Below, piece after piece: positions 43,858-52,868 of a stretch of 64,000 nt of DNA. A model generated the notes under the pieces. That model did not search any database, was not told the DNA's origin, and was given only the letters and a program-made list of their open reading frames with translations. Location: positions 62,001 through 126,000 of the forward strand of contig NZ_NFIZ01000003.1 in the NCBI RefSeq assembly GCF_002159625.1, read 5' to 3'. The DNA comes from Olsenella sp. An285. Lineage in GTDB: Bacteria > Actinomycetota > Coriobacteriia > Coriobacteriales > Atopobiaceae. Position numbers and translations under genes: made by a program. Each line of letters opens with the position of its first letter. Within the stretch, counting starts at the first letter, position 1.

Positions 43858-46851
43858 ATGAGCGACGTCATGAGGCCGATGCCGTTTGCGCAGGTCATGG
43901 ACTGGGTCCTGACCGAGCACGAGACGCAGGCCAGCATCTTTGGCGTGCGCAAGGCCTACCGCCACGAGGGCGGCGCCGAGCCCATATTTGCCGAGAAGAT
44001 CGAGACGCCCTTTGGCCCGGCCGCCGGCCCCAACACCCAGCTCGCGCAGAACATCGTGGCCTCCTACGTGGCGGGCTCGCGCTTCTTCGAGCTCAAGACC
44101 GTCCAGATTATGGACGGCGAGGAGCTCTCCGCCTGCGTGAACAAGCCCTGCATCGTGGCCGAGGACGAGTGCTACAACTGCGAGTGGTCCACCGAGCTCA
44201 CGGTGCCCGACGCCTTTGCCGAGTACGTCAAGGCCTGGTGGGCGTGCAAGCTCATCGCCCGCGAGTACGGCCTGGGAGACCCGGACGGCTTCGTCTTCAA
44301 CATGTCCGTGGGCTACAGCCTCGAGGGCATCCAGAGCCCCAAGGTCGACGCCTACATCGAGGGCATGAAGGACGCCTCCGGCACCGACGTCTGGGCCGAG
44401 TGCCGCGACTGGGCGCTCGCCAACCTCGACCGCTTCCAGAACGTGGACGCCGACTTCGTGAACTCGGTCTCCCCGCAGGTCTCCAACTCCGTCACCGAGT
44501 CCACGCTCCACGGCTGCCCGCCGGACGAGATCGAGCGCATCGCCACCTACCTCATCACCGAGAAGGGCGTGAACACCTACATCAAGTGCAACCCCACGCT
44601 CCTGGGCTACGACTTCGCGCGCGAGCGCCTGAACGAGCTGGGCTTTGACTACATCGTCTTCGACGACACGCACTTCCGCGAGGACCTGCAGTGGGCCGAC
44701 GCCGTGCCCATGTTCGACCGCCTGATCGAGCTCTGCGCCGAGAAGGGCCTCGCCTTCGGCGTCAAGCTCACCAACACCTTCCCGGTGGACGTCACCCGCG
44801 GCGAGCTGCCCTCCGAGGAGATGTACATGTCCGGCCGCTCGCTCTTCCCGCTCACGATCGAGCTCGCGCGCCGCATCGCCCAGCAGTTCGACGGGCGCCT
44901 GCGCATCTCCTACTCCGGCGGCGCCGACGCGCGCAACATCCGCGAGCTCTACGCCGCGGGCATCTGGCCGATCACCATGGCCACCAACGTCCTCAAGCCC
45001 GGCGGCTACGAGCGCTTCTACCAGATCGCCGGCCTTCTCGCCGGCGCGGAGCGCCTGGACTACGTGGACGTCGACGCCGTGACCGAGCTCGCCGCCCGCA
45101 CCGCCTCCGGCAAGGACTACCAGAAGCCCATCAAGCCGGCCAAGCCGCACAAGGTCGGCGCCGAGCTCCCGCTCATGAGCTGCTTCACGGCGCCCTGCCG
45201 CACCGGCTGCCCCATCCAGCAGGACATCCCGGCCTACCTCTCCCGCGTGGACGAGGGCAAGCTCGCCGAGGCGCTGCAGATCATCGTCGAGCGCAACGCG
45301 CTTCCGCACATCACCGGCAACCTCTGCCCGCACCCCTGCGGCGCCAAGTGCGAGCGCAGCTTCTACGAGCCCGAGGGTGCGCGCATCCGCGAGTCCAAGC
45401 TCGAGGCCGCCCGCGGCGGGTTCGACGAGGTCGTGGCCAAGCTCCGCGCTGCCGGCCCCGCCAAGAGCGCCGCTGCGGCCGATAAGAACGTCGCCGTGAT
45501 CGGCGGCGGCCCGGCCGGCCTGGCCACCGCGTTCTTCCTCACGCGCGCGGGCGTCAAGGTCACCATCATCGAGCGCACCGGCAAGCTCGGCGGCGTGGCC
45601 CGCCACATCATCCCCGAGTTCCGCATCTCCCACGAGGACATCGACAAGGACGTGGCCCTCTGCCTCGCCTTTGGCGCGCAGGTCCAGATGGAGCGCGAGG
45701 TCACGAGCGTCTCCGAGCTCTTTGACGAGGGCTTCACGGACGTCGTGGTGGCCACCGGCGCGTGGGCGCCCGGCAAGGTGGGCCTCAAGGCCGGCGAGGA
45801 GATCGACGTCCTGGAGTTCCTCGAGGCCGCCAAGTCCGGCGAGCCCATGGACCTGGGCACCGACGTCGTGATCGTGGGCGCGGGCAACACCGCCATGGAC
45901 GCCGCGCGCGTGGCCAAGCGCGCCGAGGGCGTGCAGAACGTGCGCATCGTCTACCGCCGCACCAAGAAGGAGATGCCGGCGGACGAGGAGGAGCTGCAGC
46001 TGGCGCTGGAGGAGGGCGTGGAGCTGTGCGAGCTCCTGGCGCCCATCGGCGTGGCCGACGGCAAGCTCGCTTGCGAGGTCATGCGCCTCGGCGAGCCGGA
46101 CGAGTCCGGCCGTCGTCGCCCGGAGGGCACGGGCGAGACCGTGCAGGTTCCCGCCACGGCCGTGGTCTGCGCCGTGGGCGAGCAGATCGAGCGCGGCCTC
46201 TACGAGGGCGCCGGCGTCGAGGTCGACCGTCGGGGACGGCCGGCCGGCACCTCCACCGGCGTGGACCACGTCTGGGCTGCCGGCGACTGCCGCCGTGGGC
46301 CGGCCACCTTCGTGGAGGCCATCGCCGACGCGCAGGCCGTCGCGCGCGACCTGGCTGGCGTCGACTTCAACAGGTACGCCGAGAAGAACGTCCGTGCCGA
46401 CAAGCTCGACGCCATCATGGCGCGCAAGGGTGACGTCTGCACCGACGTGGCCGGCTGCACCTCCAGCCGCTGCCTCGGCTGCGCCACCGTCTGCGAGGTC
46501 TGCTGCGACGTCTGCCCCAACCGCGCCAACGTTGCCGTGCGCGTGCCCGGCCTCGCCCAGCAGCAGGTCGTCCACGTTGACGGCATGTGCAACGAGTGCG
46601 GCAACTGCGCCGTCTTCTGCCCGTGGAGCGGCCGCCCGTACAAGGACAAGCTCACGCTCTTCTGGAGCGCGGCGGACATGGACGCGAGCGAGAACCGCGG
46701 CTTCCTTCCGCTGCCCGACGGCACGTTCCGCGTGCGCCTGGCGTCCGGCGAGGGCACCTACGACGTGAGCGACGCCGCCTGCGGCCTGCCCGAGGACGTG
46801 CGCCTCACCATCTGCGCCGTCCGCGACGACTACGCCTACCTGCTCGCATAA
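43858..46851 (+). CDS. ygfK: YgfK-type Fe-S flavoprotein oxidoreductase
   Basis: 997 residues from ATG 43858 behind GGAGAGGAG. The N-terminal ~420 residues are dihydroorotate-dehydrogenase-like (AAGPNTQLAQNIVASYVAGSRFFELKTVQ). A cysteine domain around residues 442-500 (CRTGCPIQQDIP, CPHPCGAKCE) leads to a GltD-like FAD/NAD module (VAVIGGGPAGLA near 543; VIVGAGNTAMDAA). C-terminal Fe-S sites include CVCC- and CNECGNCAVFCPW-like clusters (about 872-920). YgfK is found with SsnA and selenium-dependent molybdenum hydroxylases; it probably moves electrons between NAD(P)H and that enzyme. Residues AEKNVR before the Fe-S end are encoded by a dispersed 12-mer. Confidence 0.9.
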   Translation: MSDVMRPMPFAQVMDWVLTEHETQASIFGVRKAYRHEGGAEPIFAEKIETPFGPAAGPNTQLAQNIVASYVAGSRFFELKTVQIMDGEELSACVNKPCIVAEDECYNCEWSTELTVPDAFAEYVKAWWACKLIAREYGLGDPDGFVFNMSVGYSLEGIQSPKVDAYIEGMKDASGTDVWAECRDWALANLDRFQNVDADFVNSVSPQVSNSVTESTLHGCPPDEIERIATYLITEKGVNTYIKCNPTLLGYDFARERLNELGFDYIVFDDTHFREDLQWADAVPMFDRLIELCAEKGLAFGVKLTNTFPVDVTRGELPSEEMYMSGRSLFPLTIELARRIAQQFDGRLRISYSGGADARNIRELYAAGIWPITMATNVLKPGGYERFYQIAGLLAGAERLDYVDVDAVTELAARTASGKDYQKPIKPAKPHKVGAELPLMSCFTAPCRTGCPIQQDIPAYLSRVDEGKLAEALQIIVERNALPHITGNLCPHPCGAKCERSFYEPEGARIRESKLEAARGGFDEVVAKLRAAGPAKSAAAADKNVAVIGGGPAGLATAFFLTRAGVKVTIIERTGKLGGVARHIIPEFRISHEDIDKDVALCLAFGAQVQMEREVTSVSELFDEGFTDVVVATGAWAPGKVGLKAGEEIDVLEFLEAAKSGEPMDLGTDVVIVGAGNTAMDAARVAKRAEGVQNVRIVYRRTKKEMPADEEELQLALEEGVELCELLAPIGVADGKLACEVMRLGEPDESGRRRPEGTGETVQVPATAVVCAVGEQIERGLYEGAGVEVDRRGRPAGTSTGVDHVWAAGDCRRGPATFVEAIADAQAVARDLAGVDFNRYAEKNVRADKLDAIMARKGDVCTDVAGCTSSRCLGCATVCEVCCDVCPNRANVAVRVPGLAQQQVVHVDGMCNECGNCAVFCPWSGRPYKDKLTLFWSAADMDASENRGFLPLPDGTFRVRLASGEGTYDVSDAACGLPEDVRLTICAVRDDYAYLLA

Positions 46852-46881
46852 CTTGACAAGGGGACAGTCCCTTTGTCAAGT
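46851..46881. repeat. GGGGACAGTCCC palindrome after ygfK
   Basis: 31 bases, 14-bp arms with one G-U mismatch around CAG, beginning at the last base of the ygfK stop. Confidence 0.85.
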
Positions 46882-46938
46882 CGACCAAAAGCCGGCGGGG
46901 GACCGTGCCCTCGCCGGCCCACACGAGGGGAGTACACC

Positions 46939-47151
46939 ATGGACGACGAGCTCAGGCGCATCTGGGTCGCCGACACCGGCTGCATAGGCTGCCGCCTCTG
47001 CGAGCGCGCGTGCCCCACGGGCGCCATGCGCGTGGAGGACAAGCAGGCCAGCATCGACTACGCGCTCTGCATCGCGTGCGGCATGTGCGCCACCAAGTGC
47101 CGCAAGGGCGTCATCCACGACACGCTGGGCATCTACGCCCCGGCCGAGTAG
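46939..47151 (+). CDS. Two-cluster 4Fe-4S ferredoxin
   Basis: 70 residues from ATG 46939 behind GAGGGGAG. CIGCRLCERACP and CIACGMCATKCRKG are two complete [4Fe-4S] motifs. Placed between ygfK and the molybdenum hydroxylase, it probably carries electrons between them. In-frame starts upstream would run into the palindrome and are less likely. Confidence 0.87.
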   Translation: MDDELRRIWVADTGCIGCRLCERACPTGAMRVEDKQASIDYALCIACGMCATKCRKGVIHDTLGIYAPAE

Positions 47152-47169
47152 GGAGTGGGGGAGAAGAAC

Positions 47170-49929
47170 ATGGCTGCCACCGCTAAGGCACCCGTCGAGT
47201 ACCGCTTCACCGTCAACGGCGAGGAGCAGGTCGTCACCACAGACAAGCCGCTCCTTCGCTACCTGCGCGACGACCTTAAGCTCACCTCCGTCAAGGACGG
47301 CTGCTCCGAGGGCGCGTGCGGCACCTGCACCGTGCTCGTGGACGACCGCGCCACCAAGGCGTGCGTCCTCACCACGCGCCTGGCCAACGGCCGCGACGTC
47401 GTGACCGTTGAGGGCCTGCCCCGCGAGGAGCAGGAGGCCTTCGTCTACGCCTTCGGCGCCGTGGGCGCCGTCCAGTGCGGCTTCTGCATCCCCGGCATGG
47501 TCATGGCGGGCGCGGCCCTCATCCACAAGGTGCCCGACCCCACCGAGGACCAGGTCAAGGTGGCCATCCGGGGCAACGTCTGCCGCTGCACCGGCTACAA
47601 GAAGATCATCGAGGGCATCCTCCTCGCCGCCGCGATCCTGCGGGGCGAGAAGAACATCGACCCCGAGCTCGAGCGCGGGGACGACTACGGCGTGGGCAAG
47701 CGCGCCTTCCGCGTGGACGTGCGCCGCAAGGTCCTCGGGTACGGCAAGTACCCGGACGACATCGACGAGCGCGACTTCCCCGACCTCACCTACGCCAGCG
47801 CCGTGCGCTCCAAGTTCGCCCGCGCCCGCGTGGTGAGCATCGACGCCGAGAAGGCCCGCGCCATGCCGGGCGTCCTCGCCGTGCTCACGGCGGCGGACGT
47901 GCCCGTGAACGCCGTCGGCCACCTGCTCTACGACTGGGACGTCATGATCGCCGAGGGCGACGTCACCCACTGCGTGGGCGACGCCATCGCCCTGGTGGTT
48001 GCCGAGGACGCGGCCACGCTCGAGAAGGCCAAGAAGGCCGTCAAGGTCACCTACGAGGAGCTCGAGCCCGTCCGCTCCATCGAGGAGGCCCGCGCCGAGG
48101 GCGCGCCCGTGCTCCACAAGCCCTATCTCGCCTTCGGCAACTGGGTCACGCCCGAGAACAACATCTGCCAGCAGCGTCACGTGGTCCGCGGCGACGCGGC
48201 TACCGCGCTCGCCGGCGCCGCGCACAAGGTGACGCGCACCTTCAAGACGCCGTTCACCGAGCACGCCTTCCTCGAGCCCGAGTGCGCCGTCGCCTTCCCG
48301 TACAAGGGCGGCGTCAAGGTGTGCTCGTCCGACCAGGGCGCCTACGACTCCCGCAAGGAGATCGCCCACATGCTGGGCTGGGACGCCACGCCCGAGAAGG
48401 TCGTCGTGGAGACCATGCTCGTGGGCGGCGGCTTCGGCGGCAAGGAGGACGTCTCCGTGCAGCACCTGGCCGCGCTCGCCGCGCTCGCGGTGAACCGCCC
48501 CGTCAAGGTGCGCCTCACGCGCCAGGAGTCCATCAACTTCCACCCCAAGCGCCACTACATGGAGGGCACCTTCACCCTCGGCTGCGACGAGGACGGCACC
48601 TTCGTGGGCCTGGACTGCGAGATCAACTTCGACACCGGCGCCTACGCCTCCCTCTGCGGCCCGGTCCTCGAGCGCGCCTGCACGCACTCCGTGGGCCCGT
48701 ACTGCTACCAGAACACGGACATTCGCGGCTACGGCTGGTACACCAACAACCCGCCCGCCGGCGCGTTCCGCGGCTTCGGCGTCTGCCAGAGCGAGTTCGC
48801 CCTCGAGAGCCTCATCGACCTTCTCGCCGACGAGGTGGGCATCTCGCCGTGGGAGATCCGCTTCCGCAACGCCATCGAGCCCGGCAAGGTCCTGCCCAAC
48901 GGCCAGATCGCCGACCGCTCCACCGCCCTCAAGGAGACCCTGCTCGCGGTCAAGGACGTCTACGAGGCGCACCCCGGCCACGCCGGCCTCGCCTGCGCGA
49001 TGAAGAACGCGGGCGTGGGCGTGGGCCTGCCCGACGCCGGCCGCTGCAAGATTCGCGTGGAGGACGGCCGCGCCGTGGTCTACTCCGCCACCTCTGACAT
49101 CGGCCAGGGCTGCAACACGGTCTTCCTGCAGGACGTGGCCGAGGCCACGGGCCTGCCGCTCTCCAACATCGTGAACGGCGAGTGCTCCACCGAGAACGCG
49201 CCCGACTCCGGCACCACCTCCGGGTCCCGCCAGACCCTCATCACCGGCGAGGCCGTGCGCGGCGCGGCGTTCCTGCTGCGCGACGCCATGCTCGCGGTGG
49301 AGGAGGGGACCGAGACCGGCACCGAGCCCGTGGTCGCCCACGGCGACGGCTTCGTGGTCGAGTACGCCGACGGCACGCCCTACGTGGGCCCGGGTGCCGG
49401 CTACCACGCCCAGGACCCCGTGGCCGCGCTCGCCAAGCTCGAGGGCCGCGAGTTCTCCTACGAGTACCTCGAGAAGACCGACAAGCTCGGCGCGGACGTC
49501 CCCAACCCCAAGAGCCACGTGGCCTACGGCTACGCCACCCACGTCGTGATCCTGGACGACGACGGCCGCGTGACCGAGGTCCACGCCGCGCACGACTCCG
49601 GCAAGGTGGTGAACCCCATCGCCATCCAGGGCCAGATCGAGGGAGGCGTGCTCATGGGCATGGGCTACGCGCTCACGGAGAAGTTCGACCTCAAGGACGG
49701 CGTCCCGCAGGTGAAGTTCGGCACGCTCGGCCTCTTCCGCGCGCCGGACATCCCCTTAATCAACGCCATCTACGTCGAGAAGGACGAGCTGCTCGACGTG
49801 GGCTACGGCGCCAAGGGCATCGGCGAGATCGCCACGATCCCCACCGCGCCCGCGGTCCAGAACGCCTACCGTGCCCTCACCGGCGAGCTCCAGTGCGAGC
49901 TGCCGCTCAAGAACACGTACTACTCCTGA
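47170..49929 (+). CDS. Molybdenum hydroxylase of the selenium-dependent xanthine dehydrogenase type
   Basis: 919 residues from ATG 47170; GGGGGAG stands just upstream. A GTG at 47155 is a weaker alternative. Residues 1-155 hold both [2Fe-2S] domains (CSEGACGTC near 45, CGFC near 103, CRCTGYKKI near 138). A short linker, GEKNIDPE, is encoded by a dispersed 12-mer. Then follow the aldehyde-oxidase hammerhead and molybdopterin domains (GGGFGGKED near 419, GAFRGFGVCQSE, SDIGQGCNTVF). No FAD subunit is encoded nearby. Likely oxidises a purine; the selenium requirement is inferred from ssnA and ygfK. Confidence 0.87.
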   Translation: MAATAKAPVEYRFTVNGEEQVVTTDKPLLRYLRDDLKLTSVKDGCSEGACGTCTVLVDDRATKACVLTTRLANGRDVVTVEGLPREEQEAFVYAFGAVGAVQCGFCIPGMVMAGAALIHKVPDPTEDQVKVAIRGNVCRCTGYKKIIEGILLAAAILRGEKNIDPELERGDDYGVGKRAFRVDVRRKVLGYGKYPDDIDERDFPDLTYASAVRSKFARARVVSIDAEKARAMPGVLAVLTAADVPVNAVGHLLYDWDVMIAEGDVTHCVGDAIALVVAEDAATLEKAKKAVKVTYEELEPVRSIEEARAEGAPVLHKPYLAFGNWVTPENNICQQRHVVRGDAATALAGAAHKVTRTFKTPFTEHAFLEPECAVAFPYKGGVKVCSSDQGAYDSRKEIAHMLGWDATPEKVVVETMLVGGGFGGKEDVSVQHLAALAALAVNRPVKVRLTRQESINFHPKRHYMEGTFTLGCDEDGTFVGLDCEINFDTGAYASLCGPVLERACTHSVGPYCYQNTDIRGYGWYTNNPPAGAFRGFGVCQSEFALESLIDLLADEVGISPWEIRFRNAIEPGKVLPNGQIADRSTALKETLLAVKDVYEAHPGHAGLACAMKNAGVGVGLPDAGRCKIRVEDGRAVVYSATSDIGQGCNTVFLQDVAEATGLPLSNIVNGECSTENAPDSGTTSGSRQTLITGEAVRGAAFLLRDAMLAVEEGTETGTEPVVAHGDGFVVEYADGTPYVGPGAGYHAQDPVAALAKLEGREFSYEYLEKTDKLGADVPNPKSHVAYGYATHVVILDDDGRVTEVHAAHDSGKVVNPIAIQGQIEGGVLMGMGYALTEKFDLKDGVPQVKFGTLGLFRAPDIPLINAIYVEKDELLDVGYGAKGIGEIATIPTAPAVQNAYRALTGELQCELPLKNTYYS

Positions 49930-49933
49930 CACC

Positions 49934-49993
49934 TTGACAGTTTGCTCAGGTCAAACTGTCAACCTTGACAGCTGGCCCCGGGCAAACTGTCAA
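49934..49993. repeat. Two tandem TTGACAG palindromes
   Basis: TTGACAGTTTG/CAAACTGTCAA (49934-49944, 49952-49962) followed by TTGACAG/CTGTCAA (49965-49971, 49987-49993). Located just after the molybdenum hydroxylase stop. Confidence 0.75.
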
Positions 49994-50045
49994 CCTTGCA
50001 CCACTCGCGACTGGGACGCTCCACCTCGTCGCAATCCCTTGAAAG

Positions 50046-50085
50046 GGGCCCGCCGGTTCTGCCATGCCCGGCGGGCCCTCGTTTT
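50046..50085 (+). terminator. Intrinsic terminator of the purine cluster
   Basis: GGGCCCGCCGG (50046-50056) pairs with CCGGCGGGCCC (50068-50078), followed by TCGTTTT. The clearest rho-independent terminator in the window. Confidence 0.88.
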
Positions 50086-50097
50086 GCGCGAGCTGCC

Positions 50098-50571
50098 TCA
50101 ACCTGCGAAGTTGAATGCCACGGTGGTGAAGTTGACCGATTCCTCGCTTCGTGCGACTACCTGCTGGTAGAGCTTAAAGTCGGCGGTGATGACGGGGATG
50201 CCCTTCTCAGCGAGTTCAACGTACGATGCGTCGGTGAATCCCAGCCACATGAAGGGCTTCTCCTCGACTACCTTAACGGCGGGGATGTGCTTCTCGCTGA
50301 GCGCTTCTCCAGACTCAATGAGCTCCTTCAGTATCTGATGGCAGCGCGTGCGAGAACCCTTGTCCGAGTCCAGGAGATTGGTCGTCTCTGCGAGACATCC
50401 TGGCGTGACGACGATTTCGTCATAGCTCGCAAGAAGCCTGCAGAGTGCGTCGTAGGAGCCAGCATCGTAGGCGGCAAGACGCTTGTGGCGGGCTATTGTC
50501 GCGCGGTCTGCGAGTCCAACAAGAAAAAGCAGGAATACGTTGGTGTCGAGTGCGACCTTACGCCGGCTCAT
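50098..50571 (-). CDS. PIN-domain protein (possible toxin nuclease)
   Basis: 157 residues. The PIN acidic triad is visible as VALDTNVFL near the N-terminus, a Glu in GCLAETTNLL, and VITADFKLYQ near the end. PIN proteins are RNases, often VapC-like toxins. The preceding gene overlaps it by 14 bases. Codon use is less GC-biased than in neighbours, hinting at transfer. Confidence 0.75.
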   Translation of the reverse strand: MSRRKVALDTNVFLLFLVGLADRATIARHKRLAAYDAGSYDALCRLLASYDEIVVTPGCLAETTNLLDSDKGSRTRCHQILKELIESGEALSEKHIPAVKVVEEKPFMWLGFTDASYVELAEKGIPVITADFKLYQQVVARSEESVNFTTVAFNFAG

Positions 50572-50857
50572 GGTAGGGCTCCATCCTCTTGAACTCGAGC
50601 GTGGCCCTGTCGAGGATGAGCGTCATATAGGTGCGCAGTGACTTTGGGCTGGTAGTGAGTCCTGCAAGGGCCGTTGCCGGAAGGTCGCTTCCGAGGACGT
50701 AGCCAACAACGACGTGCCAGCTAGTTTCGTCCTCGCTCAGCTCGATGCCCTCGAGAGCCGCGTACTTAGCCTCCGGGATGAGCTCCACGAGAATCTCAAC
50801 TGCCTTCTTTGCTGCGGCCTGTGCCGACGAGACGTCCATGACGAGTCCTCCAACCAT
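50558..50857 (-). CDS. Small protein paired with the PIN gene
   Basis: 99 residues from ATG 50857; ATG 50839 also has a good GGAGGA site. A helical start (AKKAVEILVELI) precedes strands of the form WHVVVGYVLGSD and LILDRATLEFKRME. It is not a recognised antitoxin, but overlap with the PIN gene and similar small partners elsewhere (recollection, not checked) suggest it neutralises or accompanies it. Confidence 0.6.
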   Translation of the reverse strand: MVGGLVMDVSSAQAAAKKAVEILVELIPEAKYAALEGIELSEDETSWHVVVGYVLGSDLPATALAGLTTSPKSLRTYMTLILDRATLEFKRMEPYHEPA

Positions 50858-51363
50858 ATTGTTCCTTTCTCTTCAAGTGTAGCGCGCTCGCGTTCAAGCT
50901 CTTAAGGGAGTTCCTCATGAAGCCTCCGTGTCTCCATGGGGGAGTAAGACCCTAGCACGGGGGAGGTAGGCCTTGTCTTGCAGTTGTCTTCCACGTAGCT
51001 GCGTTCCCAGCTCAAGACAGTCGAGAAGGACATATGGTTCGAATCTCTATCGACAGACGGTTGGGTTTCGTGTGTCACCGGTAGATAAGCTCCCTTGGGC
51101 GCTCTGAGCTGCGCGGCGGCAGGCACTTCTCGGCGGGTGACCACCTTGTCGTTGCGCTCGTGGACAGTGAGGTCCGTGCGTTCGCGACGCTCGCGACTTT
51201 ACCGTCAAATCTTTACCGCCAGTGGCGGTAAAACGGTGCGTCGCTCCCATGGGCGCCCGGCGGCCCATCAATCAACGCTCCCGTCACGCTGCGGAAACAC
51301 GGGTAGGGCAAAGTTACCCTCTGTGTAGCTGAAACTGCCCGCGCGCCAAACGAGAGGCCCCTC
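50858..51363. promoter_or_regulatory. Long upstream region of the AGCS symporter
   Basis: About 500 bases without a gene. TTTACCG occurs at 51198-51204 and 51212-51218, and inverted as CGGTAAA at 51226-51232; the last two form a 21-base palindrome (51212-51232). This may be an operator or small hairpin. A glycine riboswitch, common before such transporters, was looked for and not recognised. Confidence 0.45.
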
Positions 51364-52794
51364 ATGTTCGACTTCCTCATGTCCGCCATCACCGCGCTGA
51401 ACGACAACGTGCTGTGGGGCGCCCCCATGGTCGTGCTGATGCTCGGAACCGGCGTGTTCCTGCTCGCCGTCACCAAGGGCGTCGTGTTCACGCGCTTCAA
51501 CGTGGTCATGCGCTACACCACCAAGACGCTCTTCCGGCGCGCCGACCCGTCGGAGGCGGGGGAGGGCACCATCTCGCCCTTCCAGGCGGTGTGCACCGCG
51601 CTCGCCGCGACGCTCGGCACCGGCAACATCGTGGGCGTGGCGCTCGCGGTGGCCACGGGCGGCCCGGGCTCGATCTTCTGGCTGTGGCTCTCCGCGCTGG
51701 CCGGCATGGTCATCAAGTTCTGCGAGGTCACGCTCTCGGTGGCGTACCGCACGCGCAACGAGCGCGGCGAGATCGTGGGCGGCCCCATGTACTACATCTC
51801 CCGCGGGCTGGGCAAGACCTGGCTCGCGATGCTGTTCGCCGCTTTCGGCTTCCTGGCGTCCTTCGGCATCGGCGCGAGCGTGCAGGCCAACTCGCTCGCC
51901 GGCAGCGTGAACGCGACCTTCGGCGTGCCGCTGCCCGTCATCGGTGCCGTCGTGGCGCTGCTCGCAGGACTCGTCCTCATCGGCGGCATTACCCGCATCG
52001 CACAGATTACCGAGAGGCTCGTGCCCTTCGCGGCGATCTTCTACCTGCTCGGCGCCGCGGCGGTGCTCGTGGTCAACGCCGGCGAGATCCCCGCCGCCAT
52101 CGGCCAGATCTTCCGCGACGCCTTCACCGGCACGGCGGCCACGGGCGGCTTCCTGGGTGCCACGGTCATGTACGCGTGCCGCGTGGGCATGTCGCGCGGC
52201 GTGTTCACCCACGAGGCGGGCATGGGCTCGGCGCCCATCGCGCACGCCTCCGCCGACACCGACCACCCCGCCCGCCAGGGCCTGTGGGGCACCTTCGAGG
52301 TGTTCTTCGACACCATCGTCATGTGCACCATCACGGGCCTCGTGATCATCACCTCGGGGCTGTGGCACGCCGACCCCATGATGTCCGAGGGCGCCATGAG
52401 CTCGGCGGCCTTTGGGCAGAGCATCCCCGGCGGCCAGTACATCGTGACCGTGGGTCTCATGCTCTTCGCGTTTGCCACGCTCATCGCCTGGTACTACTAC
52501 GGCGAGAAGTGCGTCGAGTACCTCTTCCGCAAGAGTCGCGCCCAGCGCGTGGCGGTGCGCGTCTACCAGGTTGCCTACGTCGCTATGGTGTTCACTGGCT
52601 GCGTGACCAACCTCGACGTGGTGTGGGAGTTCGCCGACTGCTTCAACGGTCTCATGGCAATCCCGAACCTCATCGCGCTGATCGCCCTCTCGCCCGTGAT
52701 CCGCCGGCTCGCGGCGGACTTCTTCCGCGACCCCGACCGCCGACGCCCGCGCGACACGGATTACAGCGGGTTGCTGGTGTTTAGGGACAAGTGA
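51364..52794 (+). CDS. AGCS-family sodium:alanine/glycine symporter
   Basis: 476 residues from ATG 51364. About 11 membrane helices. Family motifs are FQAVCTALAATLGTGNIVGVALAVATGGPGSIFWLW, GGPMYYISRGLG and GMSRGVFTHEAGMGSAPIAHASA. It takes up alanine or glycine with sodium. It stands alone; a near-copy of the dispersed motif (GGCGAGAAG) lies just after its stop. Confidence 0.92.
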   Translation: MFDFLMSAITALNDNVLWGAPMVVLMLGTGVFLLAVTKGVVFTRFNVVMRYTTKTLFRRADPSEAGEGTISPFQAVCTALAATLGTGNIVGVALAVATGGPGSIFWLWLSALAGMVIKFCEVTLSVAYRTRNERGEIVGGPMYYISRGLGKTWLAMLFAAFGFLASFGIGASVQANSLAGSVNATFGVPLPVIGAVVALLAGLVLIGGITRIAQITERLVPFAAIFYLLGAAAVLVVNAGEIPAAIGQIFRDAFTGTAATGGFLGATVMYACRVGMSRGVFTHEAGMGSAPIAHASADTDHPARQGLWGTFEVFFDTIVMCTITGLVIITSGLWHADPMMSEGAMSSAAFGQSIPGGQYIVTVGLMLFAFATLIAWYYYGEKCVEYLFRKSRAQRVAVRVYQVAYVAMVFTGCVTNLDVVWEFADCFNGLMAIPNLIALIALSPVIRRLAADFFRDPDRRRPRDTDYSGLLVFRDK

Positions 52795-52868
52795 GTAGGG
52801 CATCCGGTCTTGGCGAGAAGCTCGCGTGCTGTTTGTAGCTACGGCCAGGACGTTGTCTGCTCTGTCAA

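Noticed and set aside
51025-51060. GGTTCGAATCTC, like a tRNA T-loop
   Set aside because: The flanking five bases do not pair as a T-stem and no acceptor or anticodon arms fit.
50858-51363. Glycine riboswitch before the AGCS symporter
   Set aside because: Expected because of the gene, but no tandem aptamer motifs or conserved helices could be found by eye.
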